Positions 23,061-34,503 are shown, counted from the stretch's first letter. The stretch: 64,000 nt of DNA from Niebla homalea (GCA_019925105.1 JAHGAU010000024.1:868001-932000); one strand, 5' to 3'. Made by a program: numbers and translations. The notes: a model not told the origin generated them from the letters alone.

Positions 23061-23214
23061 CACACACACACACACACTACGCCTCTCCCCCTCTTCCCTT
23101 CCCCCGTAAAAACACGCAGACCAAATAACATGACAATAAGGAGCAACAAAGCCACCATCCCTCAAAAATCCCGCCCCAAAAATTGTGTCCACACACACAC
23201 ACAAACACACACAC
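23061..23214. repeat. Two CA microsatellites
   Basis: About eight CA units at 23061-23077, and a second, interrupted array at 23191-23214. They lie in the low-complexity gap next to the G-rich tract. Confidence 0.85.
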
Positions 23215-23610
23215 ATGAGCAATCAACCCATCCGTCCCGTCCATTCGTCCCTCCGTCCGTCCGTTACCGACCTAATTGCTCGCACACGCGTGGACCATGA
23301 TGTGCATGTATGTATTTATGGCATGTATGTATGTATGTATGTTGAATGTCAGCACATCGTCGTCGTGGTCGTGGTGGGGGCTGTGGCAGTGGTCGTGCGG
23401 TCGCCGTCGTCGTCGTGGTGGTGGGACCGTGGCAGTGGCAGTGGCAGTGCGGTCGCCGTCTTCGTCGTCGTCGTGGTGAGACCGTGGCAGTGCGGTCGCC
23501 GCCGTCGTCGTGGTGGTGGTGGTGGGAACGGTGGCAGTGCGGTCGCCGTCGCCGTCGTCGAGTGGTGGGACGGTGGTAGTGCGGTGGTAGTGCGGTCGCA
23601 AAGTGGGGGC

Positions 23611-23760
23611 GGGCACAGGGGAAGTCGGGGAAAAAAGGGGGCACAGGCACAGGGGAAGTCGGGGAAAAAAGGGGGAAGAAGGGAGCACGGGCGCAGGGAA
23701 TGTTGGGGGGAAGTTCGGGAAAAAAGGGGGACGGGCGTAGGGGAGATTGGGGGAAATAGG
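23611..23760. repeat. G-rich minisatellite, unit about 30-36 bp
   Basis: The unit starts ggcacaggggaagtcgggga and continues with a run of A and then G. It is nearly perfect in the first two copies (from 23612 and 23646) and degenerates in later copies (around 23689 and 23732). Runs of three to six G at short spacing give the plus strand strong G-quadruplex potential. Confidence 0.75.
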
Positions 23761-24418
23761 GGCCCGGGGGGTGGAGGGGAAGAGGAGTCAGGTAGGCAGG
23801 TAGGCACGCAGGTAGGTAGGCAGGCAGGCAGGCAGGCAGGCAGGCGAAATGGGAGGGTTGGGTGGATCCGCCCCGTGGGCAAAAGGGGGAAAGGGGAAAG
23901 GTGGGGGACAGATGGGGGTAAATGCATGGGCAGACCTGACTATCTAATTGGGGATGTCTCAAGCGTGATGACTGATGAGGAAGGGAGTGGGACGGTGGTG
24001 GTTGGTCTTGCAGCCCTGGTTGGGTTTGGGGTGGGGGGTGACAGAAGGAGAATGGGGGGGCGGAGAGGTCAGGACCACAAATTGATGGCGAGAGCTGCAC
24101 GCATGATGAGGGCAAGCGAATCAACTTGTTCCTCAAGTTCCTTGTCCTTGTCCATATCTGCATCTGTGTCTCCCTCCCTTTCCCCCAGAACGTAAGAGGA
24201 AACATCGAAACGATGGGGAAAACGAATGGGACGCAAAGGATATGTACGAATCCCCCCCCTAAGCATTTGCTCCAAGCCACATACATACAAAGAAAAAATT
24301 CTCCTCCCGTCGTCTCCACCCCCCAAATCCAATCCAACCCATCCAATCATCGAGAAAAAAGAAGAAGAAAAAAGAAAACAATCTTGGCAGACTGTGGCGA
24401 AACGCGCCAGCGCGTGTC

Positions 24419-26178
24419 CTATGCGAGGAGGAGGTGGTGGTTATGCCCCGCCCTGCTCTTCACATGCCGCAAATGGCGCTTCACGCGCGAACTCCTCTCT
24501 TCCCCTTCTTCTTTTCTGTTGATGTCGTCGTTGTTGCTGTTGAGGAGGAGACCGATAATCCCCCTCTTCACCGGCTGCTGCTCGCTCTCATCGGTGATGT
24601 TCTTGATCATCTCGGCCGGGAGGTTGGAGAGGCCTCGATGCGGCTCCCTCTTCTCCTCCTCCACAACGACGACCGACGATGCACCATCGAAGGAAGAACG
24701 CTTGGACGGCGCCGAGGAGTTCTCATTCCACGTTTTACCGCCATCGGAGGATCCGACGTTGTAGGCCGCCTCGTCCGGGGACTCCGAGAGGGTGCCGTCC
24801 GCGTTCCGTGTCATGCTCATCGTGCCTTTGCTCGTCGATGGCGCTGCTGATGATGATGCCTGGGCTGATACCACGGAGGTGGCGGCGGCCGGACTATCCG
24901 CGACGGGGGTGGATGTCGCGGGGCTGGTCACGATGCTTGCGGGTGCGGAGGCGGAGGTGGAAACTTCCTGCTTGACCTGGTTTTGTTGGACGGCTGCTGG
25001 GGCCTTCACGGCCGAGGAAGCAGCGCCGGAAGAGGAGTAGACTTTGAGGGAGTTAATGGTCCAGTAGGCGTTGGTGTAGGCTTCCGGGTGAGCGGAGACG
25101 TAGTCTTGGCAGGTAGCTGCTTTCGAGGAGCATGTCGCGTCGGTGGACCAGACGGCTGTTGATGGAAGTCAGTATCGGTAGGTCTGTCGAAAGGGCAGAT
25201 TGGGAGGAGGGACAGGAAGGATGAGAGAGGAAGGGTGAGGGAGGAAGGGTGAGAGAGGAAGGGTGAGAGAAGAGGACATACAGCCAGCCCAGTCACCACA
25301 AAACGTAGTATCAAACACAATGTTGTTGTTCATGAAGTGATCATCGATCGTGCACCCCTGGCCGCTTTGGAACCCCCCTGTAGCCGCGCCCCACTGTGTC
25401 GGATCCGGTGAATCGCTCAATGCATTCGTGATCCTCCCATCGCCGCGTGGCAAGAACCAGATATCAATGCTCCCGCTCGTCCACTCCATCGCATATACTC
25501 CGCCTTGCCCGTTGTTGAATCCATCACCGTAGCTCGCGCTCCCGCCGGATTGCAATCCACACCCCTGATTCCCCTGGCAATCCTTCTGGATAAGCGTACA
25601 ACCCGCGCTTGTATGCATCGTCATCGCGTTCTGGGCTTGATAGTTGACTCCCTCGATGATGTCGATCTCGCCGGAGTTGGGCCAATTGGGGCCGGTCATC
25701 CAGAAGGCGGGCCAGATGCCGCAAGCTGAGGCGGGCATGTGTTCGAGGTCCAGGATGACAAGGCCGTGCGTGTATTGGGTCTTGGAGGTGATGCGGACGG
25801 AGTTGCGGCCACGGCCGGTGGTGGGGGTGGTGGTGGAATCGGACTTGATGGTGATTTGATTGTTGGAAGTGGAGATGAGGTTGGAGGACTGGGCGGTGGA
25901 TTGGTCGACGTAGTTAACGTAGCCATGAGTTGGATCATCTTCCTATTTTGGAGAGAAGGTGTGAGATGGACGTTATAGGTTTAAGGAAAGTATTCTTGCA
26001 TATGGGGTGTTCGGGTATGAATGGAGGAAAGATGGGGAAAGACACGAGGTGAGCTTACGGTATCAAAGGTGAACATGTTGAAGAAATTGGCAGCGCTGTA
26101 GTCATCCTGGATGGTATATCCCGCAAAGGCGATTGGGGCCAGTCCAGCTGCGCCGAGTAGCAAAGTGGAGTAATGCAT
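24419..26178 (-). CDS. Secreted GH16 endo-1,3(4)-beta-glucanase
   Basis: Three exons (26178-26059, 25942-25282, 25155-24419) encode about 505 residues. The protein starts with a signal peptide (MHYSTLLLGAAGLAPIAFA), then a GH16 catalytic domain. GIWPAFWMTGPNWPNSGEID runs into IIEG and carries the ExDxxE catalytic motif. FCGDWAGSVWSTDATC is formed across the second splice and matches the end of the family's catalytic core. Introns are 116 and 126 bp, long for this window. The enzyme would cleave beta-glucans in the cell wall or surroundings. The C-terminal ~200 residues form a Ser/Ala/Thr-rich linker followed by a charged tail rich in Glu, Arg and His. No GPI signal is obvious, which is unusual for a wall-remodelling GH16. 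Confidence 0.92.
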
Positions 26179-27716
26179 ATTTGATGGTGTTGTGTATTTC
26201 TTTCCTTCCTGTGTGAAGTACTTCCTGGGGATAGGAAAAATAATGGTATCAAGGAGTGACTGGTATTCAAAGCTCTTGACAAAGGAGTGTAGAGAAAGTA
26301 AGACTGTTTCCAAAGGAATGACTGACTCTGTAGAGAGCCTAGAGGATGAACAGCAAAGGCAGAAAGATGGATCAAGAAGATACTCAAACGACAGCTGGTC
26401 GTGGATGATAGAAGAGCAGAAGAAGAACAGGAAGGGAAAAGGCAGTACATATATCCATATACATCAGCTATAGCATTGATCATCTCCGTGCAAGTGTGTT
26501 CACCATGGATATACATCCTTGCCTAGACTCCGCTCTACCCCATGTCCGGAGAAAGGTGTTGAATGAAGGAGGTAGCTAGTGTGGCTATCCTACCCGACCC
26601 ATGTCCATGGGTCATGATTGGGGAAGCTGCATGAATGTCCAAATAGCCATAAATTACCGGGACATGTTTGCAAGATAATCATTCGGGAACGTCCGTGCAT
26701 AATCCTTCCAGACCTCGTTATCGTTTTGCGCGCGCAAGGGTACGGCACTCAGGGGCACGGGTAGATGGAGTTGTGGGATTCAGGAGTCCATTATCCATGA
26801 CATTGCGTACGCTCAGCGGCTAACGACAATGGATCCGTCGGGAAGAAGGCAAGCTCAATCTGAGAGATGCAGCCACTGAGATCACATATATTACCAGCAT
26901 ATTTGGCATTGTGGTGGCGAATTGTTTCATGGCTGATGGTGTGTGGTCAATCAAACGAAATATCCAAATGAGGTCGAATCAGGTCTCCGGGGTCGGGGAC
27001 GCTTGGCAAGCTTTAGCAATGGCGTGGCGGCAGTTTTCACTATAGCGTCCATAGCGTCCATAGCGTCCTTCGTTATTGACGAATCAGAGATCATTATAAG
27101 ACATGCCAATTATGAACCACCACAAACCTGGCTTTGGGTGAGAATGACCAAAGGTTGGGATCCTTTGCAGAGCACTGCATGTGTTTGCGAGCATCACCGC
27201 TCAGTAGACTCGGCCGTCCTGATATCGTGGTGTGCTTGAGCATGAGCCACGTAGGTTGAATGCGGTAGGTGCAGTGCACCGCATGTGCAGTCAATAATTC
27301 GATATATACCTAAAAAGGCAGGTCAAGAAGATATCTGTGGGGTAAAAGCGTAATAGCGCGCATTGATGCCTGGTCAACTGTTTCAGGTTCGAGTTCCCTG
27401 GATCCTGAAAGACCCTTTCACAAAACCCCTTTGCTCCAATCGCAATTTGGGATGTGGAGTTCGGCTGATCACAATTATCCCGGGTATTTACAAATCACAA
27501 CATGATGCTCGCACTAGATTCCTGCTGTCCCACCATCGAGAGAAGAAAAAGCTCAAAGCTTGACATCCTTTCCAAAAACGCCACGCATGTGGGTGGGTGA
27601 TACAGACATGAGTCCCTCATACCTTCAAATATCAAATACTTATCATACAAATCAGGTCATTTATCTGGAACCACGACTCCTGCTCATGGAGAGGATTAGC
27701 ATTCAGACCGGACCCC
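26179..27716. other. Intergenic region upstream of GH16 and downstream of VPS8
   Basis: No gene is supported. It includes three head-to-tail copies of the 9-mer atagcgtcc at 27042-27068. Several short frames lack motifs. The part nearest 26179 should hold the GH16 promoter. Confidence 0.4.
27042..27068. repeat. Three perfect tandem copies of a 9-mer
   Basis: The unit atagcgtcc is repeated three times head to tail with no mismatch. Its role is unknown. Confidence 0.9.
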
Positions 27717-30700
27717 TCAGATCTCGAGCGGACAACTCATGCCCAAATCTGCACCATGGTTCCCTTGCTGCATCTTCTCCAGACAGGTCCGATGGAACAT
27801 ATGTCGGCATGCAAAAATCACAATTGGCCCTGCATCATCCTGCCTATCCTCAATGTTTGCTCCACCTGAGGCATCTTCATCCGAGACGAGCCTGTCGTTC
27901 TTCCCTTCATTGACATGTCTCGTTACGGCTTTCCCTTTGCTCGTGCTACTGCTGTTGCTGTTCTCACTTGCTGTAGACCGAACGGACATGGCAGACCCTC
28001 GATGGCCAGTCTTACCGTCAGTCCGCAATGCATTGCTGCGTTGAAATGCATCCCAGACGTGCGCACCGGCTCCGGGTCCCCAGACGCGCCTGCCACAGCC
28101 TTCGCACACTTGGCCTAGAGGCCGCCATCCTCGCCGACGAAGCGTATCCGCTTCACTGACGTGTACAAACAGATCCTTATCTAGTAGCTTATTTGACAGC
28201 GACAGCAGCTCTTCCTCGTACGCGTAAGCTGAGAAAATGGCGCTCAGAACGCCTCGAAGATTGGATATCGAGGGCGATGATAATGACGCGCGGCTCAGGA
28301 ATGCCCGGAGGATGCGGAGAAATGAGAGATCGGGTCCGCGTGATTCGTTTTCGAAGGGTGCAGTCGTTGCATTGAGGAGTGCAGTAAAGGTTTCCTGAAC
28401 AACATTCCTGATATCAGCAATGAGCTTCGACAGGTCTACGGGTCCTGATTGGTGTGGTGCGTTGAGATTGCTCATTCGCTGCAAGCGTTCTAGAGGCCCC
28501 GTGGCGTTTTTGACTACTGCAACAACGGCGTCGATCAAATCAAGCCACATTTGCTCATCGGCTGACAGGCTTTCCTGTCCAGGCTTGACGCTTCTAGACC
28601 TTGAAATCGAAGGCCTGCTTTGAGCTGCAGCGCGCGATTGACCCTGACACATCCAGACGCCAACCCGAGCGTACTTTTGAATGGATGCAACGAGATCGCG
28701 TACCGACTCGACAGAATCATTTGCATCTTGGTCCCAGCGAAAGACTTCTAGCATGCCGAGAAGCGCAGACTCAAGCGTACGCAAATGCTGTGTCAGACGA
28801 TCAATGCCCTCGGCAACTTTGCCTTCTCTAGCCATCAGCACAACCGCAGCATCGATCGCGCCGCTCGTCTCCAAAGAAGGCAGTACCTCGTCCAAGCGCA
28901 AATCGCCAGCCTTGAGCTTCTCGATATAAGTGCTGACATGGGTAGGGTTGTATTCACACATTAAACGAACGTACTGCTCGACGAATGCGCGAGAGGTGCC
29001 GGACGGCTGGGGCGACGCTTCATGCACCGTTGGCGGTTCAAGGACCATCTGCAGGTAGTGGTATTGCCTTGACTCATCATCGCTGATTGTCATTAGCATG
29101 GTACCATGCATATCGGGGGCAAATTTGTCAATTGTGAGAGCCGCCTTGGTCACATCGCTGGCGACGAGATCCTCGGCGTGTCGACTGAGAACTGCTCGGA
29201 AGTCTTCAATTTGCTGCTGCTTGAGATGGGCATTTGGACTCAAACAGTCCCCAATGGTATCAAAGATATCTTCCGGACTCTCGTAATCCTGGAAGCAGAC
29301 TTCTAGTAAATTCGCGTACTGTTGGTCCGCTTTGTAGACACTCTTGAGCACTCGGTAGAAGTGAGCTTCGTGCAGCATAGGCACAAATGTCTGCAGATCA
29401 GGAGGCTGATACATAGACAGCAGGTATTCGACGCTCAATTGGCAGTCTTCAGCAATTTCGTCGCTTGGGAATTGGCAAAGTCCTGTAAGGACCTTTTGCA
29501 GCTCGTAGCCCGGTAAAAGGATAAACTGTGGGAACTTCGGAAGATTTCGAGCAATGAACATGTCAAGATATACAGTGTCTTGGGCATCATACGCTGGAGA
29601 CGTCATGACTTTCTGCAAGGTGCTGACGACCTGTTGGCGATTGGTAGAAAATCCAAACTTTTGAGCCTCATTCAGACCTTTAGCAGTCTCACTGCCAAGT
29701 CGTTCCTGAGGACCATTCAGGAAAGGATCCTCAAATGCTTCGTTCAGCATACTCAGAAAGCTTGGGGCATCAAAGTCGAGAATCTTGCGAAGATTGCCAA
29801 AATTGGTTCGAGACCCAGATCTCGCAGACTGTGGGCTAAGATCATCTCTAGGGACGCCATCAGAGCTACGCCCAGAAAAGAAGTAATTGTACAGGTCGGC
29901 CTTTGCAAGGTTCGCCTGGTCAATGGGCATCTCTTGCCCGGTTGGATATATGCGACCAGTGAGAATATATGAAAGATATGGGAAGATCTTCGAGCCTTTG
30001 TCAACGACCTGTACAATTTCCTGACCATCGCCCACCGTTACGCCATTCTGTTGCTGACCGACGTTCAGGAGATCTGCCAAGATTGTTGTGTAGTCGCCTA
30101 ATGCCTGGTTCCAGACATAGAGTAGTGCATCATAGAGGCCATTTTTCCTGCACAGGCTGGTGACTTGGTCGATGTCCATGGTGCGGGGGTCTAGCATACA
30201 GAGGATTTCCTCTAACCTTGCATTCAAGCCTTTCGAAATATAGTAGTTGACGAGATCCTTGACGATTTCCGGTGGTAGCAGACTAATTTCGCCATCATCA
30301 ATTGGCGATTCTAGATCGAGGAGAAAAATAGCCTGGGCTTCGGTTTCCTGATACTGTGTGTAGACTTCGTCAAATAGAAAATCCATATCTTGGATGTTAA
30401 TGCAGGCCTTGATGCAGGCTTTGGCAAGCTCGTCCAGATGCTGCTTGAGAGCGTGCGACGTATCATTCGGTTCAGCATTGGCAAAAGCATATTGAAGCGA
30501 AGCAAGCATCATCTCTGTCAACTTCTGCCGCACAAGGCTATGCCTCGATTCATCGTCTTCAGGAAGCCCTACAGTCACTTTGTCAGCCTCACCAGTGTAG
30601 TAGTCTGTTGCCAATTCGATAGCTCGAATGTACTGTCCCTCTTCCACCAGTGCCGTGAGCCGATCCGCCCAATTGGACAGAGTACCAAATGACACCTCAT

Positions 30701-32474
30701 TATAGCCTAGAAGGAATAACCGTCCCTTATAAGCTCTGAAGCTCATATAGAAAGCATCTGCAACCACGCCATGCATTGCTGCAATTTCTTCATCCTCAAG
30801 CTCATCAACAAGCTGGTTGAGCTGCTGAGAGAATAAGTCACTATGATAGATATGTTTTTGTATGAGATCCGAGGAGTCTGTGACTGTCATTGAACTGTCC
30901 TCAAGTATGACAAGCTGTTGGGTAATGGTCAGAATCGCCAGCACGGATCGGCTAAGCCACTGAATGGCAACTATGGCTTCCTCGGATTTCCATCTGCTGC
31001 GAGGCTTAAATGTAAGGCTTGGTGGCTCATGCTTGCTACTTGCGTCGGAGGGTTCAGTCTCGACAACGTCAAGTACTGTCAGCACATTCGACCAGCAGTA
31101 GACTAACTTGGTCCTTGAGGATTGCTCGGAGGTGTCCGAGGTTGATCCCTTGAGCTTTACGCTAGGAAACCATGCCAACGCGCCGGTCATTGCGCTGTGG
31201 GATGCAACCTCCTTGGGGCGAGGAGCCTTGAATTGGGTTTGAGCAATTGGCATAGTGGACACAATGACTAGCAGATAGGGAGTCAGCATTGCAACTAGCC
31301 CGATCGTGTCTGATGCATGCTCAGCGTTGCCAAGCGGGAGCGGAGAGAAAGCCAGCACCGAGCTTGGCTTCCTTAATGGTGAGGTGGCAGCTACTGCGTC
31401 TGAATAGCGACCTAAGATGCGGGTGGTCTTGACCGAGCGTGCAACCATACCCATACCTCGAGTAGCGAGATGAGAAAAAGCCATCCCCTTGTCGTCAGCC
31501 GAAGAGAGGGCTGTGTGCCTAATGCCCAAAAAGCCGACATGAAGCACTGCAGCGTTCATGACATGGCCATCAAGGTTCGGCGGACGATTCCTATCTGCAG
31601 GGGCAATGTACAGGAATGGCTTCGCAGGTCTAGCCAGCTCCCAGGTGAAGATAGCACCTGACGCATGTCCACCAGCAACTGTGGAATGATCTGCAGAGAT
31701 GGAGACTGAAGTGACAGCCCCAGACTCTATAGCTTTCGTGCCCAAACCAATGGTAGACTTCAGGGTCTGATTATAGTCGAAGACAAGGATGATGCCTCTT
31801 GAAGTACCAAGGACGATGGATGCAGAGACAGAGATACAGGTTGCTCTACCATAGTTTCGCTTGCCAACTTCCGAAAAGGCCTGGCCGGTCATCTTGCGCA
31901 GCTTGGTCCACCGAACGACCTCCCAGGGCTTCTCGACTTCTGTGTCCTTGCCTCCACCTGCAGAAAAGGCGATGGACGCATTCCGCGAATAAGCGCCGAG
32001 GAACGCAGGTGACGATGGCGTGGGACTGCTTAATGTCGATGTTGATGCGAGTCGCGCGTGGAAGCGTCTATCGAATGGTCGTACCGAGGGGGTCGGGCTG
32101 CGACTGAAGCTTGCCCCTCGGCCCCCTCTTACAGGCATAGAGATCTGTGAGCCTTGTAGGGATGGGCCGTCGTCCGGAATGGAGGAGGAGCCATCAGCAC
32201 TTGATGGCCTATCCAGTCCATTCCAAGAATTTGAGGGCGGGTTCGCGCCATCTCCTTGTGACAAGTATGGTCTTTTAGGGTTTCTCCTGTATGAGGCTCT
32301 CGCGTCTCTCGTCTCGCTTTCTTCTCCTAAGTTTTGATCCTCAGCCTCATTCTCTATCAGGGCTTCATCTTCTGCCTGTGATTTCGTCTCCTGACTGAGC
32401 TCCTCTTCTGCCTCATCTTCTCCGCTATCGGTGTCTTCCGGACCATCGTAGGCCTCATCTTGTACAACGCTCAT
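27717..32474 (-). CDS. VPS8: CORVET complex subunit Vps8
   Basis: A single 1585-codon frame without introns encodes the Vps8 subunit of the CORVET tether, which works with Rab5-type GTPases at early endosomes. The N-terminus is acidic and Ser/Pro-rich (about residues 1-170). A beta-propeller follows (about 190-550), including a VASTSTLS-type linker and GGHASGAIFTWEL. Next is the helical Vps8 core, and then a C-terminal RING-like module: CEGCGRRVWGPG near residue 1460 and CRHMFHRTCLEKM near 1555. The frame ends shortly after CPLEI, so the last zinc ligand pair is short. The lack of introns in such a long gene is notable but common in this family. The start ATG at 32474 directly precedes an acidic region typical of fungal Vps8. 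Confidence 0.93.
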   Translation of the reverse strand: MSVVQDEAYDGPEDTDSGEDEAEEELSQETKSQAEDEALIENEAEDQNLGEESETRDARASYRRNPKRPYLSQGDGANPPSNSWNGLDRPSSADGSSSIPDDGPSLQGSQISMPVRGGRGASFSRSPTPSVRPFDRRFHARLASTSTLSSPTPSSPAFLGAYSRNASIAFSAGGGKDTEVEKPWEVVRWTKLRKMTGQAFSEVGKRNYGRATCISVSASIVLGTSRGIILVFDYNQTLKSTIGLGTKAIESGAVTSVSISADHSTVAGGHASGAIFTWELARPAKPFLYIAPADRNRPPNLDGHVMNAAVLHVGFLGIRHTALSSADDKGMAFSHLATRGMGMVARSVKTTRILGRYSDAVAATSPLRKPSSVLAFSPLPLGNAEHASDTIGLVAMLTPYLLVIVSTMPIAQTQFKAPRPKEVASHSAMTGALAWFPSVKLKGSTSDTSEQSSRTKLVYCWSNVLTVLDVVETEPSDASSKHEPPSLTFKPRSRWKSEEAIVAIQWLSRSVLAILTITQQLVILEDSSMTVTDSSDLIQKHIYHSDLFSQQLNQLVDELEDEEIAAMHGVVADAFYMSFRAYKGRLFLLGYNEVSFGTLSNWADRLTALVEEGQYIRAIELATDYYTGEADKVTVGLPEDDESRHSLVRQKLTEMMLASLQYAFANAEPNDTSHALKQHLDELAKACIKACINIQDMDFLFDEVYTQYQETEAQAIFLLDLESPIDDGEISLLPPEIVKDLVNYYISKGLNARLEEILCMLDPRTMDIDQVTSLCRKNGLYDALLYVWNQALGDYTTILADLLNVGQQQNGVTVGDGQEIVQVVDKGSKIFPYLSYILTGRIYPTGQEMPIDQANLAKADLYNYFFSGRSSDGVPRDDLSPQSARSGSRTNFGNLRKILDFDAPSFLSMLNEAFEDPFLNGPQERLGSETAKGLNEAQKFGFSTNRQQVVSTLQKVMTSPAYDAQDTVYLDMFIARNLPKFPQFILLPGYELQKVLTGLCQFPSDEIAEDCQLSVEYLLSMYQPPDLQTFVPMLHEAHFYRVLKSVYKADQQYANLLEVCFQDYESPEDIFDTIGDCLSPNAHLKQQQIEDFRAVLSRHAEDLVASDVTKAALTIDKFAPDMHGTMLMTISDDESRQYHYLQMVLEPPTVHEASPQPSGTSRAFVEQYVRLMCEYNPTHVSTYIEKLKAGDLRLDEVLPSLETSGAIDAAVVLMAREGKVAEGIDRLTQHLRTLESALLGMLEVFRWDQDANDSVESVRDLVASIQKYARVGVWMCQGQSRAAAQSRPSISRSRSVKPGQESLSADEQMWLDLIDAVVAVVKNATGPLERLQRMSNLNAPHQSGPVDLSKLIADIRNVVQETFTALLNATTAPFENESRGPDLSFLRILRAFLSRASLSSPSISNLRGVLSAIFSAYAYEEELLSLSNKLLDKDLFVHVSEADTLRRRGWRPLGQVCEGCGRRVWGPGAGAHVWDAFQRSNALRTDGKTGHRGSAMSVRSTASENSNSSSTSKGKAVTRHVNEGKNDRLVSDEDASGGANIEDRQDDAGPIVIFACRHMFHRTCLEKMQQGNHGADLGMSCPLEI

Positions 32475-32744
32475 GGGAGCTGGTCCGCATCTCTCGAGTG
32501 AGTTTCATGGAAGCATTGAAGAGGCGAGATTCGTATGACATCAGGTGAATGCGCTGGCGTCAAGGTTTGATTGCTAGAATCGCCGGCTAGGTCCAAAAGA
32601 TGCTCTACGTGCGTCCGGCCTAGACCTAGGACTTGGGTAAATCAATAGCTGCCTGGCCGCACAACGGCATTGCCAGCAAGGACTTCGAGACTTCCTCAGC
32701 ATTGGCGTAATCATGCCAAGAGGGAAAATCTTAGACCCGAGCTA
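32475..32744. other. VPS8 upstream region
   Basis: This is non-coding sequence containing the VPS8 promoter. No other feature is seen before the inverted-repeat element. Confidence 0.35.
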
Positions 32745-33166
32745 CAATATGCAAGTTAAATGCGAATGCTTGGCATTTCTCTTTTTACACCCTTACCACA
32801 CAGATCACCATATAAATGCATTGCTCGACTATCAACTTTACTTGGATCTGAACGTCATACACGTAATTATTAAACACAATGTTAATAAGACACTTCACAT
32901 ATAGCTCGATCTCCTTCTATACTACGACATAAAAGCTCTCTTTATTAAAGTTTAATCTTAGAATTCTATGAGCGTACCATTAATAACGGCTTAAATAAGT
33001 AATAGGACGAGTAATTATTAAGGCTTGAGGCATAGGACCGAAGAACTCCTTGGTTTCGTGATATTTGAGTAACTAGTGATTGAATCATGCCAGGTTTACA
33101 TAGTGATTTGTGTGTGGGAAGTGCAAAATGAGAAATGCCAAGCATTCGCAGTTAACTTGAATGTCG
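32745..33166. mobile_element. AT-rich element with ~60-bp imperfect terminal inverted repeats and TA flanks
   Basis: The left arm (about 32745-32810) and the right arm (about 33100-33166, reverse complement) share a perfect 20-mer gcgaatgcttggcatttctc (32761-32780) inside a longer imperfect match that includes caagtta and several downstream blocks. Both ends are bordered by TA (32743-32744 and 33167-33168). The interior is very AT-rich with many TAAT and TTATTAA motifs and no coding frame. It looks like an old, possibly RIP-mutated, non-autonomous Tc1/mariner-type element. Confidence 0.65.
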
Positions 33167-33168
33167 TA

Positions 33169-33525
33169 GATTCTTGGCGCTCGCGACTATCTAATAGCCC
33201 GAAGGCTGCAAACCTCAGACATTTGATCTCCAAACCTTCGATCCCGCCTCCTTGAACTGGGACACAAGGTAGCATGGCAGGCACAAGTCTATCCTGATTC
33301 ATCCGATGAAAATGGTGACAGCATGGTTGCAGCGGAAGAAAATGTGTTAATCAGCAATGTCCTGTACCCTCAAACAACTAATGCTGCCGGAGCAAGAACA
33401 AGTCATGATACGAGATGTCTGAAGGAGTGCTAGTGGTATGGTTTTGGAACGTAATGGGAGCAGCTACATGATGATTGTCATCCGTCCCTTTTGCGATGGG
33501 ATGTGATACTCACTTCCTATCCCGT

Positions 33526-33556
<31 letters not shown>

Positions 33557-34503
33557 CCCTCCTCCATCCCCCCCCTCCCCCCCCTTTTCCTTGACCCGAC
33601 CACCCAAAACCCACACATTCACAACATTTGTTTTCAGGAGCTGCAAGCGGCGAGCCTGCCCCCCAGTCAAAAAGCTCTGTTCCCGTATTATCCTCAAGCA
33701 CTTTTGATGAACAAGACCAATAGCTTCCTGGATAGGGTCATTCCAAGCCAGCCATACATATCATTAGTAAAGCTAGCCGTGCGTCTTTCCTCGAAGCGTG
33801 AGTCTTGAAGAAGCAAAGGCTCTCGATGATGAGCGAGAACGACGTCGAATGCATGTTTGAGCCGAGGTGCTGTGTTTCGTGGGCTAATCTCTTATGATGA
33901 TAAAAGCTTCAAAGTCGGCTTGCTGTTCTGTCTGCTGCCTTCATGCTCTAAGTTGCTGATCGCGCTCGCCTTGTTTGGGACTGATTTTTGGGGTCATGCG
34001 GATGGGAGTCTCGATGTTGTGGGTGCGTGCAAGTCGTTGGGATTTTGCGATAGCTCTACGGTCAGCTGATTAGGAGGTGCCGTGACTTTTCACCTGCTGC
34101 TAGGGAATCAGCGTCGTACACTGGGCATGGAAAGGATTCAAGGAACGGTGATTATCAAGTACCACAAGATACAATTCTTGAAAATGGCCTTGGGGCAAAA
34201 TGAGGACACCGGCGACGTGGTCAGATGAGAGGGTCTCGCTTATAGCCTTCATGGCAGGGGTGCTGCTGAAATATATAGTCAGATCACCGCAAAGACCGAC
34301 CCAAGCTTCCTCCATGTTCTCCGATAAGTCGGGCAGGCGCAGGTCTCCAGCACCTAAGATTTAATCAAAGACCTTTCAACGTCTGTAATAATTTGAGACT
34401 CCTCTTCCGGCCAGGGAGTAGCGTTGTGCATGTTGTGTCCCGCTTGAGGAGCTATGCTTTGTTTATGGAATATATTTAATACTTGTGGATCGCTAGCATC
34501 TCA
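33169..34503. other. Gene-poor stretch with an ATC microsatellite
   Basis: It contains about ten ATC triplets at 33526-33556 followed by a C-rich run. Open frames at 33491-33808 (+), 33857-34069 (+) and 34100-34315 (-) show no motif I recognise and are not supported as genes. Confidence 0.4.
33526..33556. repeat. ATC trinucleotide microsatellite
   Basis: About ten uninterrupted ATC units, followed by a C-rich stretch. Confidence 0.9.

Larger units (their letters stand above)
22841..24418. repeat. Low-complexity region: homopolymers, microsatellites and G-rich tract
   Basis: This is the convergent gap between the tubby-like remnant and the GH16 gene. It contains T-runs (22851-22975), (CA)n at 23061-23077 and 23191-23214, (TATG)n at about 23323-23343, GTC/GTG-rich triplets (23356-23600), a G-rich minisatellite (23611-23760) and (CAGG)n at about 23817-23844. 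The plus strand from about 23350 to 24070 is strongly G-rich. Long open frames on both strands here are products of the missing stop codons in such sequence. Confidence 0.8.

Noticed and set aside
23185..24346. Two long overlapping open frames (336 and 360 codons) on opposite strands
   Set aside because: They consist of simple repeats and G/C-rich low-complexity sequence with no domain; stop codons are rare there by composition.
27360..27410. B-box-like GGTTCGAGTTCC
   Set aside because: No A box or acceptor stem at the right distance.
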